In this document: in pieces, positions 29,219-40,362 of the stretch
Numbering within the stretch: position 1 is the first letter of the stretch
Layout of the letters: every line of letters starts with the position of its first letter
The notes under the pieces: generated by a model
Databases searched by the model: none
The model's input: only the letters and a program-made list of their open reading frames with translations
What the model was told of the DNA's origin: nothing
Assembly: GCA_018662365.1 (NCBI GenBank)
Contig: JABJGH010000065.1
Location: forward strand, 24,154-88,153
DNA from: Chloroflexota bacterium
Lineage (GTDB): Bacteria; Chloroflexota; Anaerolineae; Anaerolineales; UBA11579
Direction of reading: 5' to 3'
DNA length: 64,000 nucleotides
Program-made: the position numbers and the translations under genes

Positions 29219-30039
29219 GCACACTTTATTTAGTTGCTACACCCATTGGAAATCTCGAAGATATTAGTGCTCGGGCCTTACGGATTTTAACTGAAGTAAA
29301 GGTAATTGCATGTGAAGACACTCGCCATAGTGGAAAGCTATTGCATCATTTTGGAATAAAAACTCCAATGACTAGCTACTATGAACATAATAAAGTCCAT
29401 AAACTTAACAAAATTCTAAAGTCATTAGGGGATGGTGACGTAGCGTTGATCTCTGATGCGGGGACCCCCAACCTCAACGATCCAGGGTACCTATTAGTAA
29501 ATGCTGCACTCGAAGGTGGGCATAAAGTGAGTCCAATTCCTGGACCCTCTGCCCCCATATCCGCCTTAATTGTATCTGGGCTTTCTACAGATCGGTTTAC
29601 ATATCTGGGTTACTTACCAAGAAAACAAAACGATAGACTAAGCGCATTATTAGAAGTAAAAAATTTCCCCTATACGCTAATATTTTTTGAGACTCCTCAC
29701 CGCATGGAAGATTCATTAGCGGATATCGAAACCATTTTCGGAAATCGTAAAATTGCGGTAGCAGGGGAGCTCACCAAAATGTACGAGGAAATTTTTCGAG
29801 GGTCTGTAGGGGATGCAAAAAATTATTTCCTAGATCACCCAGCAAGAGGTGAATATACATTAGTAATCGAAGGCCAATTGGATCAGGAAGAACATTGGGA
29901 TGAGGCAAAAATAAAAAAAGCCATTATGACCGAAATATCCAGTGGGAATTCCCCATCCAAAATCGCCAAATTTATCGCAGATCAATCCGGTTGGCCACGC
30001 AGAAAAATTTACAATATGATTATGGACATGCAAAATTGA
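29215..30039 (+). CDS. rsmI: 16S rRNA (cytidine1402-2'-O)-methyltransferase RsmI
   Basis: LYLVATPIGNLEDISARALRIL; CEDTRHSGKLL; ISDAGTPNLNDPG; PIPGPSAPISALIVSG. Confidence 0.95.
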   Translation: MSTLYLVATPIGNLEDISARALRILTEVKVIACEDTRHSGKLLHHFGIKTPMTSYYEHNKVHKLNKILKSLGDGDVALISDAGTPNLNDPGYLLVNAALEGGHKVSPIPGPSAPISALIVSGLSTDRFTYLGYLPRKQNDRLSALLEVKNFPYTLIFFETPHRMEDSLADIETIFGNRKIAVAGELTKMYEEIFRGSVGDAKNYFLDHPARGEYTLVIEGQLDQEEHWDEAKIKKAIMTEISSGNSPSKIAKFIADQSGWPRRKIYNMIMDMQN

Positions 30040-30166
30040 TCAATAAGTGTTTTTATCAATCTTCCTCTCAAATTTCTTTTGAGTTAGAATGCAAAATAAT
30101 AAAGAAATGATTTGAGCTATATCGATACACACCAAATAATAAAATATTAGTAACGAGGTTTTATAA

Positions 30167-31228
30167 ATGGATCTAAACAATGTGGAGCGAATGAAAGAAC
30201 TTGACCCTGAAAATATGATCGATCATATTAATCGATTACCCGAGCAATTATTTTCAGCATGGCAACTCGGGCAAACTCTTGATTTACCCGACTGGGAAGG
30301 GATAGACAATATTTTGATCTCCGGCATGGGCGGTTCTGCAATTGGCGCTGATTTACTTGCAACCTATGTCCGGCCATTTTGCTCAGTCCCTATCACCGTT
30401 CATCGAGATTACCAGCTCCCAGCTTGGGCCAATAACGACCGCACATTGGTGATTTGTTCATCCCATTCCGGCAATACTGAAGAAGTGCTCACTGTCCTAG
30501 AAGATGTGCTCAAAACCGATCGTAAAGTGATGGGCATTTCTACCGGGGGAAAATTGTCAGAAAAAGCAAAAACTGCTAGTTTCCCCCTTTGGCTCTTTGA
30601 ACATAATTTTCAACCTCGGACAGCTGTTGGTTTTTCTTTTGGATTATTACTGGCAATTTTCTTTAGATTAGGGTTAATTCCTGATCCAAGCAGTGACCTA
30701 AAAGAAACAATTGAAGAAATGAAAAAACAACAAACAGACTTGCTCCCAGATGTTCCAGATACCTCAAATCCCTCTAAAAGATTAGCGGGGCAGCTGATGG
30801 GAAGGTGGATCACTTTCTGGGGGGCAGAATCAATGGCACCGATTGCCCGGCGATGGAAGGGGCAAATAAATGAAAATGCTAAGGTACAGGCCTCATTCGA
30901 AATTTTGCCCGAAGCAGACCATAATGCTCTTCAAGGTATTATGCAGCCCGAAGCTCAATTTGGGGCAACAATGAACATCTTTTTATTATCTAAAGACAAT
31001 CACCCACGCAATAAAATTCGCTCTGAATTCACCCGCATGACATTTATGCTCGAGGGACAAAACACTGATTTCTATAAAGCAAAAGGAAAGTCTCGGCTCG
31101 CTCAAATGTGGACAACCATTCATTTTGGCGATTATGTCTCTTATTATCTTGCAATCGGATATGGCGTAGACCCCTCCCCCGTACCCATGTTGGTGGAACT
31201 AAAAGAGAAAATGAAAGACGCTAAATAA
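30167..31228 (+). CDS. Bifunctional phosphoglucose/phosphomannose isomerase
   Basis: GMGGSAIGADLLATYV; SSHSGNTEEVL; AEDHNAL-like EADHNALQG. Confidence 0.92.
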   Translation: MDLNNVERMKELDPENMIDHINRLPEQLFSAWQLGQTLDLPDWEGIDNILISGMGGSAIGADLLATYVRPFCSVPITVHRDYQLPAWANNDRTLVICSSHSGNTEEVLTVLEDVLKTDRKVMGISTGGKLSEKAKTASFPLWLFEHNFQPRTAVGFSFGLLLAIFFRLGLIPDPSSDLKETIEEMKKQQTDLLPDVPDTSNPSKRLAGQLMGRWITFWGAESMAPIARRWKGQINENAKVQASFEILPEADHNALQGIMQPEAQFGATMNIFLLSKDNHPRNKIRSEFTRMTFMLEGQNTDFYKAKGKSRLAQMWTTIHFGDYVSYYLAIGYGVDPSPVPMLVELKEKMKDAK

Positions 31229-31237
31229 AATTATTAG

Positions 31238-31914
31238 GAAATTATTTTTTCAGATCAAAATATAGACAATAAACCCCCCCTTCCCGGGACTGTAAAATTC
31301 TATCAACAACACATTATTATTTGCATTGGGCACAGCGATTGGCCCTCAAATATAAATCACGGGGATGATTTCACCTCAACACTTAATCAGGCAATAATAA
31401 ACGACGAGCATATTCCTAACACGCGACTCACAGCTTGTGACTCCCCTTCAATTAGGTCTGGTACAGATATCCTTCTCTTTCCCCATAATATCCGACTCCT
31501 AAGCATATCTATGCTTGATATTCCAAACCTCATTCTATTTCTAAAAAATGAGATCCCGAATCCCTTTAAATTTAAGGAAATTGAAAAAATGATTTTTCTC
31601 GTTTGCGGTCACCAAAAACGAGATGACCGCTGTGGAAAATGTGGGCCGATGGTTTTATCCTCTGTTCAAGAAACAATTTCAAACAAAAGAATGTCGGATC
31701 AGGTTGAGGTTTTCAAGAGCAGTCATTTAGGTGGTCATCGTTTTGCAGGAATACTGGTCTGCTATCCTTCCGGGAATTGGTATGGCAGGGTAAACCCAAG
31801 CAATGTCGAAAAATATTAATTTCTGAACTCGAAAATAACCAGGCATATCAAGAATTATGGCATGGGCAAATGGGTTTAAACACAAACGAGCAGCTCGAAT
31901 ATTTTAAAGGATAA
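31238..31914 (+). pseudogene. Sucrase/ferredoxin-like (thioredoxin-like Suc_Fer) gene, apparently frameshifted and without a canonical start
   Basis: Frame open from 31238: ...GTVKFYQQHIIICIGHSDWPS...VCGHQKRDDRCGKCG...SSHLGGHRFAGILVCYPSGNWYGRVNPSNVEK; -1 shift at A5 run 31809-31813 restores ILISELENNQAYQELWHGQMGL... Confidence 0.75.
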
Positions 31915-31946
31915 AAGTAGGGACAAGAAGTTCATGTCCCTACTTT
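31914..31946. terminator. Bidirectional terminator between Suc/Fer-like gene and malic enzyme
   Basis: AAAGTAGGGACA-9 nt-TGTCCCTACTTT perfect 12-bp stem. Confidence 0.85.
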
Positions 31947-31966
31947 ACAAACAATTTAATTAATTT

Positions 31967-34219
31967 CTATCGACTTCCAGCATCCATTACGGCAACTGCG
32001 GCGATATTGACAATATCTGTCACATCGTCACCCGTTTGCAAAACATGCACTGGAGCCCCCATACCCAGCAAGATCGGACCAATTGCCTGGGCATTACCTA
32101 AGTGGTTCAATAACTTATAGGCAATATTCGCGGATTCCAAAGACGGGAATACTAAAACATTGGCGTCTTTTACTGAACTAAATGGGTAGCGTTTTTCTAT
32201 GATCTCTGCAACAACGGCTGTATCCGCCTGCATTTCCCCTTCAATCGCTAAATCAGGTCGGCGTTCTTTTACAAGTTCAACTGCTTTCTTGACTTTCTGC
32301 TGTTTAGGATGCGGAGTGCTTCCAAAATTAGAGAAGGACAACATTGCAACTCTAGGATCGAGGCCCAACTTTTTCGCAAAATCTGCGGCCAAACAAGCGC
32401 TTTCAGCCAGATCTTCAGAAGTGGGATCAATATTTACAGTCGCATCCGTAAATATATATACTTTGTCATCCACGATCATGATATAAACACCCGCGGCACG
32501 ACGTGCATCGGGGGATGTATGATGAATTTGCAATGCAGGTCGGATTACATCAGGATATTCATAGGTCAATCCTGAAACGAAAGCATCCGCATCACCCATT
32601 TTTACCATCATTGTGCCAAACACATTCCGTTTCCAGAGTCGTTTTCGAGCTTCTCTAATATTAATCCCTTTTCTTTGCCGAAGCTCATAATAAGCTTGTG
32701 CATATTCATCCAGTTTATCAAATTCTCTAGGATTGACAATTGTGGGTTTATAGTCTAACGCAAGCTCTTTAATTTTCTTTTCGATCACTTCTTTTCTACC
32801 AATTAAGATTGGCTGACCGATGCCCTGGTCTTTTACTTGAGAAGCAGCTCGAATTATTTTTGTTTCTTCGCCCTCGGCAAAAACAATGCGATCTTTGTTT
32901 TTTACGGTTAGAGCCTGATTAAGGATGAAATGGCGTACTTGCTGGCCCTTACCTTGTCGGAGAGCTAATTGTTCTCGATATTCTTCGATATCAATAGTCT
33001 TTCGAGCCACACCTGAGTCCATTGCAGCTTGAGCAACGGCGGGGGCTTCCCATAAGAGTACTCGTGGGTCCAAAGGTGTCGGAATAATATAATCACGCCC
33101 AAATTTCATGCTTTCCTTGCCGTAAGCACGCAACACACTATCTGGCACATCTTCTTTAGTCAGGGCAGCCAACGCTTTTGTTGCTGCCAATTTCATTTCT
33201 TCATTGATCGAATGTGCTCTAACATCCAGAGCGCCACGGAAAATAAATGGGAATCCCAATACGTTATTTACCTGATTTGGATAATCAGAACGTCCCGTTG
33301 CAACGATAGAATCGGGACGGACTTCTTTGGCAAGATCATAATTGATCTCTGGATCAGGATTGGCCATTGCAAAAATGATCGGATCCTTCGCCATAGTCTT
33401 TACCATTTCTGGGGTGAGCACATCAGCCACAGACAAACCATAAAATACATCCGCTCCCCGAACTGCGTCCGCAAGATCCCGAGCATCTGTATCCACCGCA
33501 AGGGGTTCTTTATACTCATTCATCCCCTGTTCACGACCTTTATAGATCACGCCGCGGCTATCTACAAGCAAAACGTTTTCTTGTTTTACTCCAAGGAGAA
33601 TCGCCATATTTGCACAAGATATTGCGGATGCCCCTGCACCGGATACAGCAATTTTTATGTCACCCAGATCTTTACCAACAATTTCCAGCGCATTTAATAA
33701 CCCTGCGCTAGAAATGATTGCAGTACCATGTTGATCATCATGAAAAACCGGAATGTCCAACATCTTCTTAAGGGTGCGTTCAATATAGAAACATTCTGGG
33801 GCCTTTATATCTTCTAGGTTTATACCACCAAAAGTGGGGGCAATTGCCGCAACCGTTTTGATGATCTCATCTGGGTCTAATAGATCAACTTCAATGTCAA
33901 ATACATCGATATCAGCAAATTTTTTGAATAATACGCCTTTGCCTTCCATTACTGGCTTTGAAGCCAAAGCTCCCCGATTTCCTAATCCAAGTATCGCTGT
34001 TCCATTCGATATGACAGCTACTAAATTTCCCTTTGCTGTATATTCATATGCTAATTCAGGATCCTTATCAATATCGATCACTGGTTCTGCCACACCCGGA
34101 GAATAGGCTAGGGCTAAATCATGTTGAGTATCCATTGGCTTAGTTGGAATTACTTCGATTTTTCCAGGTTTTCCATCTAACTTATGATACTCAAGTGCCT
34201 CTTTTCGCAAATTACTCAT
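31967..34219 (-). CDS. maeB: NADP-dependent malic enzyme fused to phosphotransacetylase-like domain
   Basis: N-terminal malic enzyme ([41 protein letters not shown]) and C-terminal PTA domain; 750 aa. Confidence 0.93.
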   Translation of the reverse strand: MSNLRKEALEYHKLDGKPGKIEVIPTKPMDTQHDLALAYSPGVAEPVIDIDKDPELAYEYTAKGNLVAVISNGTAILGLGNRGALASKPVMEGKGVLFKKFADIDVFDIEVDLLDPDEIIKTVAAIAPTFGGINLEDIKAPECFYIERTLKKMLDIPVFHDDQHGTAIISSAGLLNALEIVGKDLGDIKIAVSGAGASAISCANMAILLGVKQENVLLVDSRGVIYKGREQGMNEYKEPLAVDTDARDLADAVRGADVFYGLSVADVLTPEMVKTMAKDPIIFAMANPDPEINYDLAKEVRPDSIVATGRSDYPNQVNNVLGFPFIFRGALDVRAHSINEEMKLAATKALAALTKEDVPDSVLRAYGKESMKFGRDYIIPTPLDPRVLLWEAPAVAQAAMDSGVARKTIDIEEYREQLALRQGKGQQVRHFILNQALTVKNKDRIVFAEGEETKIIRAASQVKDQGIGQPILIGRKEVIEKKIKELALDYKPTIVNPREFDKLDEYAQAYYELRQRKGINIREARKRLWKRNVFGTMMVKMGDADAFVSGLTYEYPDVIRPALQIHHTSPDARRAAGVYIMIVDDKVYIFTDATVNIDPTSEDLAESACLAADFAKKLGLDPRVAMLSFSNFGSTPHPKQQKVKKAVELVKERRPDLAIEGEMQADTAVVAEIIEKRYPFSSVKDANVLVFPSLESANIAYKLLNHLGNAQAIGPILLGMGAPVHVLQTGDDVTDIVNIAAVAVMDAGSR

Positions 34220-34258
34220 TACTTTCTACTCCTTTAGGATAGAAATTCAATATATTGT

Positions 34259-34287
34259 GTCTCCATTTCATATAATGACATGGAGAC
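34259..34287. promoter_or_regulatory. Inverted repeat upstream of maeB, candidate operator
   Basis: GTCTCCAT-13 nt-ATGGAGAC perfect 8-bp arms, 40 nt upstream of the maeB start. Confidence 0.5.
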
Positions 34288-34604
34288 CAAGTCCTTTCAA
34301 GTTGTATCTGACACCCAAAATTAGGGTCATTTATACTAATAAAAAACCATCATTTCCATATATCTTAACCGTTTAAACTGTAAAAAGATACAAGCTTTTC
34401 CATAAATACCCTATAAAAGATTTCGCCTATTTTTGACTTTGTTTTTTTGCTTGGGTGTCTGCCGAAAACTTGCCCAGATTTTTAGAATCATGTAGACTGA
34501 AGTTCATTTTTTCATTATTTGGGAGTTCAAAAAACTAATAATTATTGCGTTCTATGCTACAGTAATAATCGATAAATATATTCCAATAAAAGGAAACTCA
34601 TTCA

Positions 34605-35657
34605 ATGAGCAGTGATAAAAAAGATAAAGCCTTAGAGAATGCGCTTAGTCAAATTACAAAACAATGGGGAGACGGATCCATAATGCGTCTGGGTGAAACC
34701 CAAACTTTAAACATCGATGTAATCCCCACCGGCTCTCTTTCCCTAGATATAGCGTTAGGTATTGGGGGAATCCCTAGAGGGCGTGTCACAGAAATTTATG
34801 GCCCAGAATCCTCTGGAAAGACCACCATTTGTCAACATATTGTTGCTGAAGCACAAAAATTAGGCGGCACAGCCGCATTCATTGACATGGAACATGCACT
34901 AGATCCAACCTATGCCGCCCGTTGTGGTGTTGACATAGAAAATTTACTTATTTCTCAACCAGATACTGGGGAACAAGCATTAGAAATAGCTGAAACCCTG
35001 GTTCGTTCTGGTGCGGTAGATGTTGTTGTGATCGATTCGGTTGCTGCATTGGTTCCCCGATCTGAGCTAGAAGGGGATATGGGGCAAGCCACAATGGGCG
35101 TGCAAGCAAGGTTAATGTCCCAGGCATTAAGAAAACTATCTGGTGCAATCAAACAAACGAATACCGCCGTGATCTTCACCAACCAACTAAGACAAAAGAT
35201 TGGCGTCATGTTCGGGAACCCAGAAACAACCACTGGGGGGAATGCCCTAAAGTTTTATGCTTCTGTACGACTTGATGTGCGCAGCATTCAAAAAATAAAA
35301 ACTGGGCAAGAAATTGTGGGTAGTCGAACCCGAATTCGGGTCGTCAAGAATAAGGTAGCAGCACCGTTTCGTGTCGCAGAATTTGATATAATGTATAATG
35401 AAGGTGTCTCCAAAATGGGAGACCTCCTAGATTTGGCAGTAGAAAAAGAAGTTGTCGAAAAAAGAGGTTCTTTTTACTCATATGGTGAGACCCGTTTAGG
35501 GCAAGGGCGTGAAAAATCTAAGGACTTTTTACGAGAAAACCCCACCCTAGCATCAGAAATAGAAGTCAATGTTCGTGGAGCGCTTGTACCAGAAGAGATT
35601 ATGCCCCTCGAAGATGAAGAAGACCTCTCCGATGCAAATTTTAATGCCGCTGAATAA
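34605..35657 (+). CDS. recA: Recombinase RecA
   Basis: [54 protein letters not shown]. Confidence 0.97.
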   Translation: MSSDKKDKALENALSQITKQWGDGSIMRLGETQTLNIDVIPTGSLSLDIALGIGGIPRGRVTEIYGPESSGKTTICQHIVAEAQKLGGTAAFIDMEHALDPTYAARCGVDIENLLISQPDTGEQALEIAETLVRSGAVDVVVIDSVAALVPRSELEGDMGQATMGVQARLMSQALRKLSGAIKQTNTAVIFTNQLRQKIGVMFGNPETTTGGNALKFYASVRLDVRSIQKIKTGQEIVGSRTRIRVVKNKVAAPFRVAEFDIMYNEGVSKMGDLLDLAVEKEVVEKRGSFYSYGETRLGQGREKSKDFLRENPTLASEIEVNVRGALVPEEIMPLEDEEDLSDANFNAAE

Positions 35658-35881
35658 TTAGTGGCCATCGCTGTAAATTGATAAATATGCCGGTGTCATC
35701 GTAAGACGACACAATAAAAGGCAAAGTGGCTTTTTGAGCAGAACTTGCAAATGTTTTATTTACATTGCAACACCACGCTCGAACATACGGAATAAAAAAG
35801 TTTGCATCATTTTTGCATGAATGCAATTTTTTGATACAGTTATTAGAGTTCTATTAATTGTAATTCAAGTCAATAATTCAC

Positions 35882-35920
35882 AGCCATGACCCCTAACGGT
35901 GGTTCCATGGCTTTTTGTTT
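35882..35920 (+). terminator. Terminator-like hairpin immediately upstream of recX
   Basis: AGCCATG ... CATGGCT stem followed by TTTTGTTT, 4 nt before the recX ATG at 35925. Confidence 0.6.
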
Positions 35921-35924
35921 ACCT

Positions 35925-36560
35925 ATGACCAGAAAAATTACTGCTCTTAAAGTACAAAAAAGGAATAAGAACAGAGTAAACGTATATCTGGACAATGAAT
36001 TTGCATTTGGTCTGTCCCGCATTGTAGCTGGATGGTTAAAAACCGGCCAAGAGCTAAGTGAAGAAAAGATTCTTGAGATTAAATCAAAAGATGAAATTGA
36101 GATCTCATTGCAACGAGCATTAAATTTTCTAAGTTATCGCCCTCGATCCGAGGAAGAAGTAAGAAAAAATCTTAGAAAACACGACACCGATCCTGAAATT
36201 ATCGAAAGGATCATCGAACGTTTACAAGAAGGAAAATTGGTCAACGACGTTGATTTCGCCAACCTATGGGTCGAAAATCGCTCTGATTTTCGACCCCGAG
36301 GCCGCCGTGCATTAAGGGCTGAATTAAGACAAAAAGGTGTCAATGACCAGACTATCGAAGAAACGCTTATCGACATAGATGAAGAAGAACTAGCCTATCG
36401 GGCGGCGGTCAAAAAATCACGCCGCTATAAAGAACTCGAGTGGTTAGATTTTAGAAAAAAAATGAATGGCTTTTTAGCTAGACGAGGGTTCAACTACAGC
36501 GAAATAACAATCGTAGTAGAAAAAGTATGGAATGAAATCCATAGCAACCCTCCAAAATAA
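35925..36560 (+). CDS. recX: Regulatory protein RecX
   Basis: Downstream of recA; LNFLSYRPRSEEEVRKNLRKH; DVDFANLWVENR; RRALRAELRQKGV. Confidence 0.9.
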   Translation: MTRKITALKVQKRNKNRVNVYLDNEFAFGLSRIVAGWLKTGQELSEEKILEIKSKDEIEISLQRALNFLSYRPRSEEEVRKNLRKHDTDPEIIERIIERLQEGKLVNDVDFANLWVENRSDFRPRGRRALRAELRQKGVNDQTIEETLIDIDEEELAYRAAVKKSRRYKELEWLDFRKKMNGFLARRGFNYSEITIVVEKVWNEIHSNPPK

Positions 36561-36581
36561 AAGGAAACCGACGAGGTAAAA

Positions 36582-38102
36582 ATGAATGACACAATAATTT
36601 ATATAATCATTGGCTTGGTGGCAATATCACTTGGTTATTTGTTTAGACAATTACAGCTGAATGCCCTCCATAAAAGAGAAGGGGAGAAAGCTGAACGCAT
36701 TATTGCAGAAGCAAAAGAGACCGCACGAGAAGTTGAGGTAGAAGCAAAAAACACCTCGATTCAAATTCGGGAAACAGCTGAGGATGAAATTAAAAGACGT
36801 CGGCAAGATCTAAGTAACGAAGATGATCGATTACAAAGACGACGTTCAGAGATTGACTCTCAAGTGGATCGATTAGAAAAACGAGAACAAACGCTCAATA
36901 AAAGGCAAAGTACACTTGATCGCAAGTCAAATGAAGTGGATGACAAACAAGGGGAAGTACTAGAAAGGCTTCAACAAATTTCCACCATGACGAATGACGA
37001 AGCTCGAGAAGTTTTGCTCAAAGAAGTTGAAAAAGAAGCTCGCAGTGATATGGCTCGAATTATGCGGCAGATCGAAGCTGAAGCAAGGGAAGATGGCGAA
37101 GAACGTGCCCGCCGCCTAATTTCTTTAGCCATCCAACGAGTGGCCTCTGAACATGTTTCAGAAATCACCACCTCTCGAGTAACCTTACCCTCGGATGAAA
37201 TGAAAGGTCGAATTATTGGTAGAAATGGTCGAAATATTCGGTCGTTTGAGCAAGCCGCTGGCGTCGATGTGATTGTTGACGATACACCCGAAACTGTCAC
37301 AATTTCATGTTTCGATCCGGTTCGACGAGAAATCGCCAAACGTACCCTTCAAAAATTGGTTAATGACGGTCGAATCCATCCTGCTAGCATTGAAAAAACC
37401 TTGAAAAAAGAAGGGCGAGAAGTAGATAAGGTAATGTTGGAAGCAGGAGAACAGGCCGTATTTGATGCCGGTGTCCCCACGCTTCATCGGGAAGTAATAA
37501 AAGTTTTAGGCAGGTTGAAATTCCGAACATCCTATGGTCAAAACCAGCTTGACCATGCCGTGGAGACCTCAAAAATTGCTTCTGTCATCGCCGCAGAATT
37601 AGGAGCCGACGTTGAATTAGCAAAGATGGGTGGTTTATTGCATGATATTGGTAAAGCCATGGATCATGATCTTGAAGGCACCCACGCTGGAATCGGCGGT
37701 GAGTTTGTTGCTCGATATGGTGTACCCAAAAAAGTAGTCAATGCCATAGAATCCCATCACCACGAAGTCGAACAAGAAACCATTGAAGCTGTAATCGTTG
37801 AATCAGCTGATGCCATATCTGGCGCCCGCCCAGGTGCCCGACGAGAAAGTATTGACCAATATATTAAACGAGTAAAATCCCTTGAAGAGATCGCAAATTC
37901 ATTCAAAGGCGTCAATGAAAGCTTTGCACTCCAAGCCGGTCGAGAAGTTCGTATAATCGTCCGCCCAGATGATTTGGATGACCTCGAGACCACTCGCTTG
38001 GCCCGCGACGTTGCCAAGCAAATCGAAGAAACCATGCAATACCCAGGTCAGATTAAGGTCACAGTCGTCCGGGAAACTCGGTCAATAGATTACGCAAAGT
38101 AA
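36582..38102 (+). CDS. rny: Ribonuclease Y
   Basis: N-terminal TM + coiled coil; KH domain GRIIGRNGRNIRSFEQAAGVDVIVDDTPE; HD domain GGLLHDIGKAMDHD. Confidence 0.96.
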   Translation: MNDTIIYIIIGLVAISLGYLFRQLQLNALHKREGEKAERIIAEAKETAREVEVEAKNTSIQIRETAEDEIKRRRQDLSNEDDRLQRRRSEIDSQVDRLEKREQTLNKRQSTLDRKSNEVDDKQGEVLERLQQISTMTNDEAREVLLKEVEKEARSDMARIMRQIEAEAREDGEERARRLISLAIQRVASEHVSEITTSRVTLPSDEMKGRIIGRNGRNIRSFEQAAGVDVIVDDTPETVTISCFDPVRREIAKRTLQKLVNDGRIHPASIEKTLKKEGREVDKVMLEAGEQAVFDAGVPTLHREVIKVLGRLKFRTSYGQNQLDHAVETSKIASVIAAELGADVELAKMGGLLHDIGKAMDHDLEGTHAGIGGEFVARYGVPKKVVNAIESHHHEVEQETIEAVIVESADAISGARPGARRESIDQYIKRVKSLEEIANSFKGVNESFALQAGREVRIIVRPDDLDDLETTRLARDVAKQIEETMQYPGQIKVTVVRETRSIDYAK

Positions 38103-38118
38103 CAGATTCCTTACTAAT

Positions 38119-38156
38119 AAAAACACCCCATTGAATAATCAATGGGGTGTTTTTAT
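38119..38156. terminator. Bidirectional terminator (rny / MBL hydrolase)
   Basis: AAAACACCCCATTGA-ATAA-TCAATGGGGTGTTTT stem + T-rich flank. Confidence 0.9.
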
Positions 38157-38181
38157 TTAATTATTATATTGAATAAATTGT

Positions 38182-38817
38182 TTATGAAAGGAAGGGATTT
38201 TGAATTTTCTCTATTCCCACCAAAGTTTGAGAACCGTGGCCACTAAATATCTTGGTTTCGTCCGGTAATACTAATACCTGATCACGTATGCTATTTAATA
38301 AAGTTTGAGTATCTCCATGGGGCAAATCTGTTCGCCCGATGCTATTTTGAAATATCACATCCCCGCTAAATAATACATTCTCGGTCTCACAATAAAACAT
38401 TACATGCCCGGGTGTATGGCCGGGGGCATATAAGACCTTGAATGAATAATCACCCAAAAATAACTCTTGCCCATCCTCAAGATCGATACTAGGTTCAGGT
38501 CCTGGATCAATATCCATCCCAAACATTCTGGCCCCTCCCTGCTCCCGCCATAACCAATAATCCTCTGGATGCAAGGCAACAGGAGGAGGTGGGTTAGAAC
38601 CATCCGCCACTGCTGCCGCGCCACCTAAATGATCAAAATGGGCATGAGTTAGCCAAATATTACTAATTCTCCATCCTTTTTGATTCGCTGCGTCTAATAT
38701 TTTTTCTCCATCCCAAGCAGGGTCGATAACGATCGCCACATTAGTTTCAGAATCTGCTATTAAATAGGCATTGGTTTCTACCGGTCCAAGGGTTAACGTC
38801 ACAATTTCTAAACTCAT
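38182..38817 (-). CDS. MBL-fold metallo-hydrolase
   Basis: LTHAHFDHLGG; APGHTPGHVMFY; LFSGDVIFQNSIGRTDLPHGD. Confidence 0.93.
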   Translation of the reverse strand: MSLEIVTLTLGPVETNAYLIADSETNVAIVIDPAWDGEKILDAANQKGWRISNIWLTHAHFDHLGGAAAVADGSNPPPPVALHPEDYWLWREQGGARMFGMDIDPGPEPSIDLEDGQELFLGDYSFKVLYAPGHTPGHVMFYCETENVLFSGDVIFQNSIGRTDLPHGDTQTLLNSIRDQVLVLPDETKIFSGHGSQTLVGIEKIQNPFLS

Positions 38818-38925
38818 ATAAATCCTTTATTTATATTGATTTTATTGATGATTTTCTTCACGAACATCTTCTTATACATTATACTGTTGAAAAATATAAC
38901 ATTAAACCAATGAGGAGTCATTGAA

Positions 38926-40302
38926 ATGCCAAAATATGTACCAGAACCCTTCAAAATCAAAATGGTGGAACCCATTCGCTTGATCTCGCCGGAAAAGAGA
39001 GAAGCTGCTATAAAAAAGGCAAACTATAACCTTTTTGCAATGAAAGCAGAGGACATATTTATTGATTTTATGACTGACTCCGGTACTTCGGCGATGAGCA
39101 ATCATCAGTGGTCTGCGATGATGATGGGAGACGAATCTTACGCTGGTGCCCGGTCTTGGTTTAGGCTAAAAGAGGTTGTTGACGAAATATTTGGGTTCAA
39201 GCACTTCGTCCCCACCCATCAAGGTCGTGCCGCAGAAAATATTTTAACAAATCTCCTCGTACAACCTGGTGAATACATCCCCTCGAATATGCATTTTGAT
39301 ACCACCGAAGGAAACATTCGTGCCCGGGGCGGGCGTCCAAAAAATCTAGTTAGAAAAGAAGCCTACAATCCCTCTGAAAGAGTTGATTTTAAGGGCAATA
39401 TGGACATCGAAAAACTTTGCTCTTTTATTGAGAATACCGGGGTTGAGAATATACCCTTTGGCATGCTCACAATTACGAACAATGCTGGTGGTGGTCAACC
39501 TGTATCGATGCAAAATATTAAAGCGGTTTCTGAGCTATATCATGAATTTGGCTTACCTTTCTTCATTGATGCCTGCCGTTTTGCAGAAAATGCCTATTTC
39601 ATTAAACTTCGAGAACCTGGTTACGCCGACAAGTCCCCCTTAGAAATTTCTCAAGAAATGTTCTCCTACGCCGATGGAGCCACCATGAGTGCGAAGAAGG
39701 ATGGCATTGTTAATATTGGCGGCTTCCTAGCTATGAACGATGATACATTATTCCAAAATGTTCGAAATGAATTGATCATTCGAGAAGGTTTCTATACCTA
39801 TGGAGGACTAGCTGGCCGAGACCTCGAAGCAATGGCAGTGGGTTTCAAAGAAGCCTTGGAGGTTAGTTATCTTGATTATCGCCTTGCCCAAACCGCCTAT
39901 TTGGGGGAAAGGTTAATTGAAAAGGGTATCCCGATCATAGAGCCTCCCGGTGCACATGCGATCTATATCGATGCTAAGAGTTTCTTGCCACATATTCCTC
40001 AGGCTGAACTACCCGGTCAATCCCTTTCAATCGCGATGTATAAACAGGGCGGTATTCGGGCTGTTGAACTAGGAACCGTTGCCTTTGGTTATACAGACCC
40101 AGATTCTGGGGAAGAAATTTTCCCTGAATTAGATATGGTTCGCATGGCTATTCCTCGCAGAGTATACACCCAAAGCCATATGGATTATGTCGTAGATGTG
40201 TTGACGGAGATCGCCGAAAATCCTCAGGCTTTAAAAGGATATAAGATCACTTACCAACCCCCCCTAATGCGTCATTTCACTGCACATTTCGAACCACTAT
40301 AA
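38926..40302 (+). CDS. tnaA: Tryptophanase (tryptophanase/tyrosine phenol-lyase family)
   Basis: DFMTDSGTSAMSNHQWSAMMMGDESYAG; FVPTHQGRAAENIL; MSAKKDGIVNIGGFL; GIRAVELG resembles the TnaA RAVEIG segment. Confidence 0.85.
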   Translation: MPKYVPEPFKIKMVEPIRLISPEKREAAIKKANYNLFAMKAEDIFIDFMTDSGTSAMSNHQWSAMMMGDESYAGARSWFRLKEVVDEIFGFKHFVPTHQGRAAENILTNLLVQPGEYIPSNMHFDTTEGNIRARGGRPKNLVRKEAYNPSERVDFKGNMDIEKLCSFIENTGVENIPFGMLTITNNAGGGQPVSMQNIKAVSELYHEFGLPFFIDACRFAENAYFIKLREPGYADKSPLEISQEMFSYADGATMSAKKDGIVNIGGFLAMNDDTLFQNVRNELIIREGFYTYGGLAGRDLEAMAVGFKEALEVSYLDYRLAQTAYLGERLIEKGIPIIEPPGAHAIYIDAKSFLPHIPQAELPGQSLSIAMYKQGGIRAVELGTVAFGYTDPDSGEEIFPELDMVRMAIPRRVYTQSHMDYVVDVLTEIAENPQALKGYKITYQPPLMRHFTAHFEPL

Positions 40303-40313
40303 ATCAAACAACC

Positions 40314-40349
40314 AAAAACGAGTGGTCCGTATGAACCACTCGTTTTTTT
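40314..40349. terminator. Bidirectional terminator
   Basis: ACGAGTGGT / ACCACTCGT stem flanked by A5 and T7. Confidence 0.9.
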
Positions 40350-40362
40350 AATTACCACAAAA

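Noticed and set aside
34310-34460. Long-range complementarity GACACCC (34310-34316) / GGGTGTC in the recA upstream region
   Set aside because: Seven to nine bases over about 140 nt in an AT-rich gap is easily chance
35775-35800. LexA/SOS box near CGAACATACGGAA upstream of recX
   Set aside because: Only one half-site matches the CGAAC...GTTCG type box; no second half, and none found directly upstream of recA
38926-40302. Tyrosine phenol-lyase instead of tryptophanase
   Set aside because: The GIRAVELG segment and HIPQAELPGQ region resemble tryptophanase more than the VRSMERG segment of tyrosine phenol-lyase; not excluded without biochemical test
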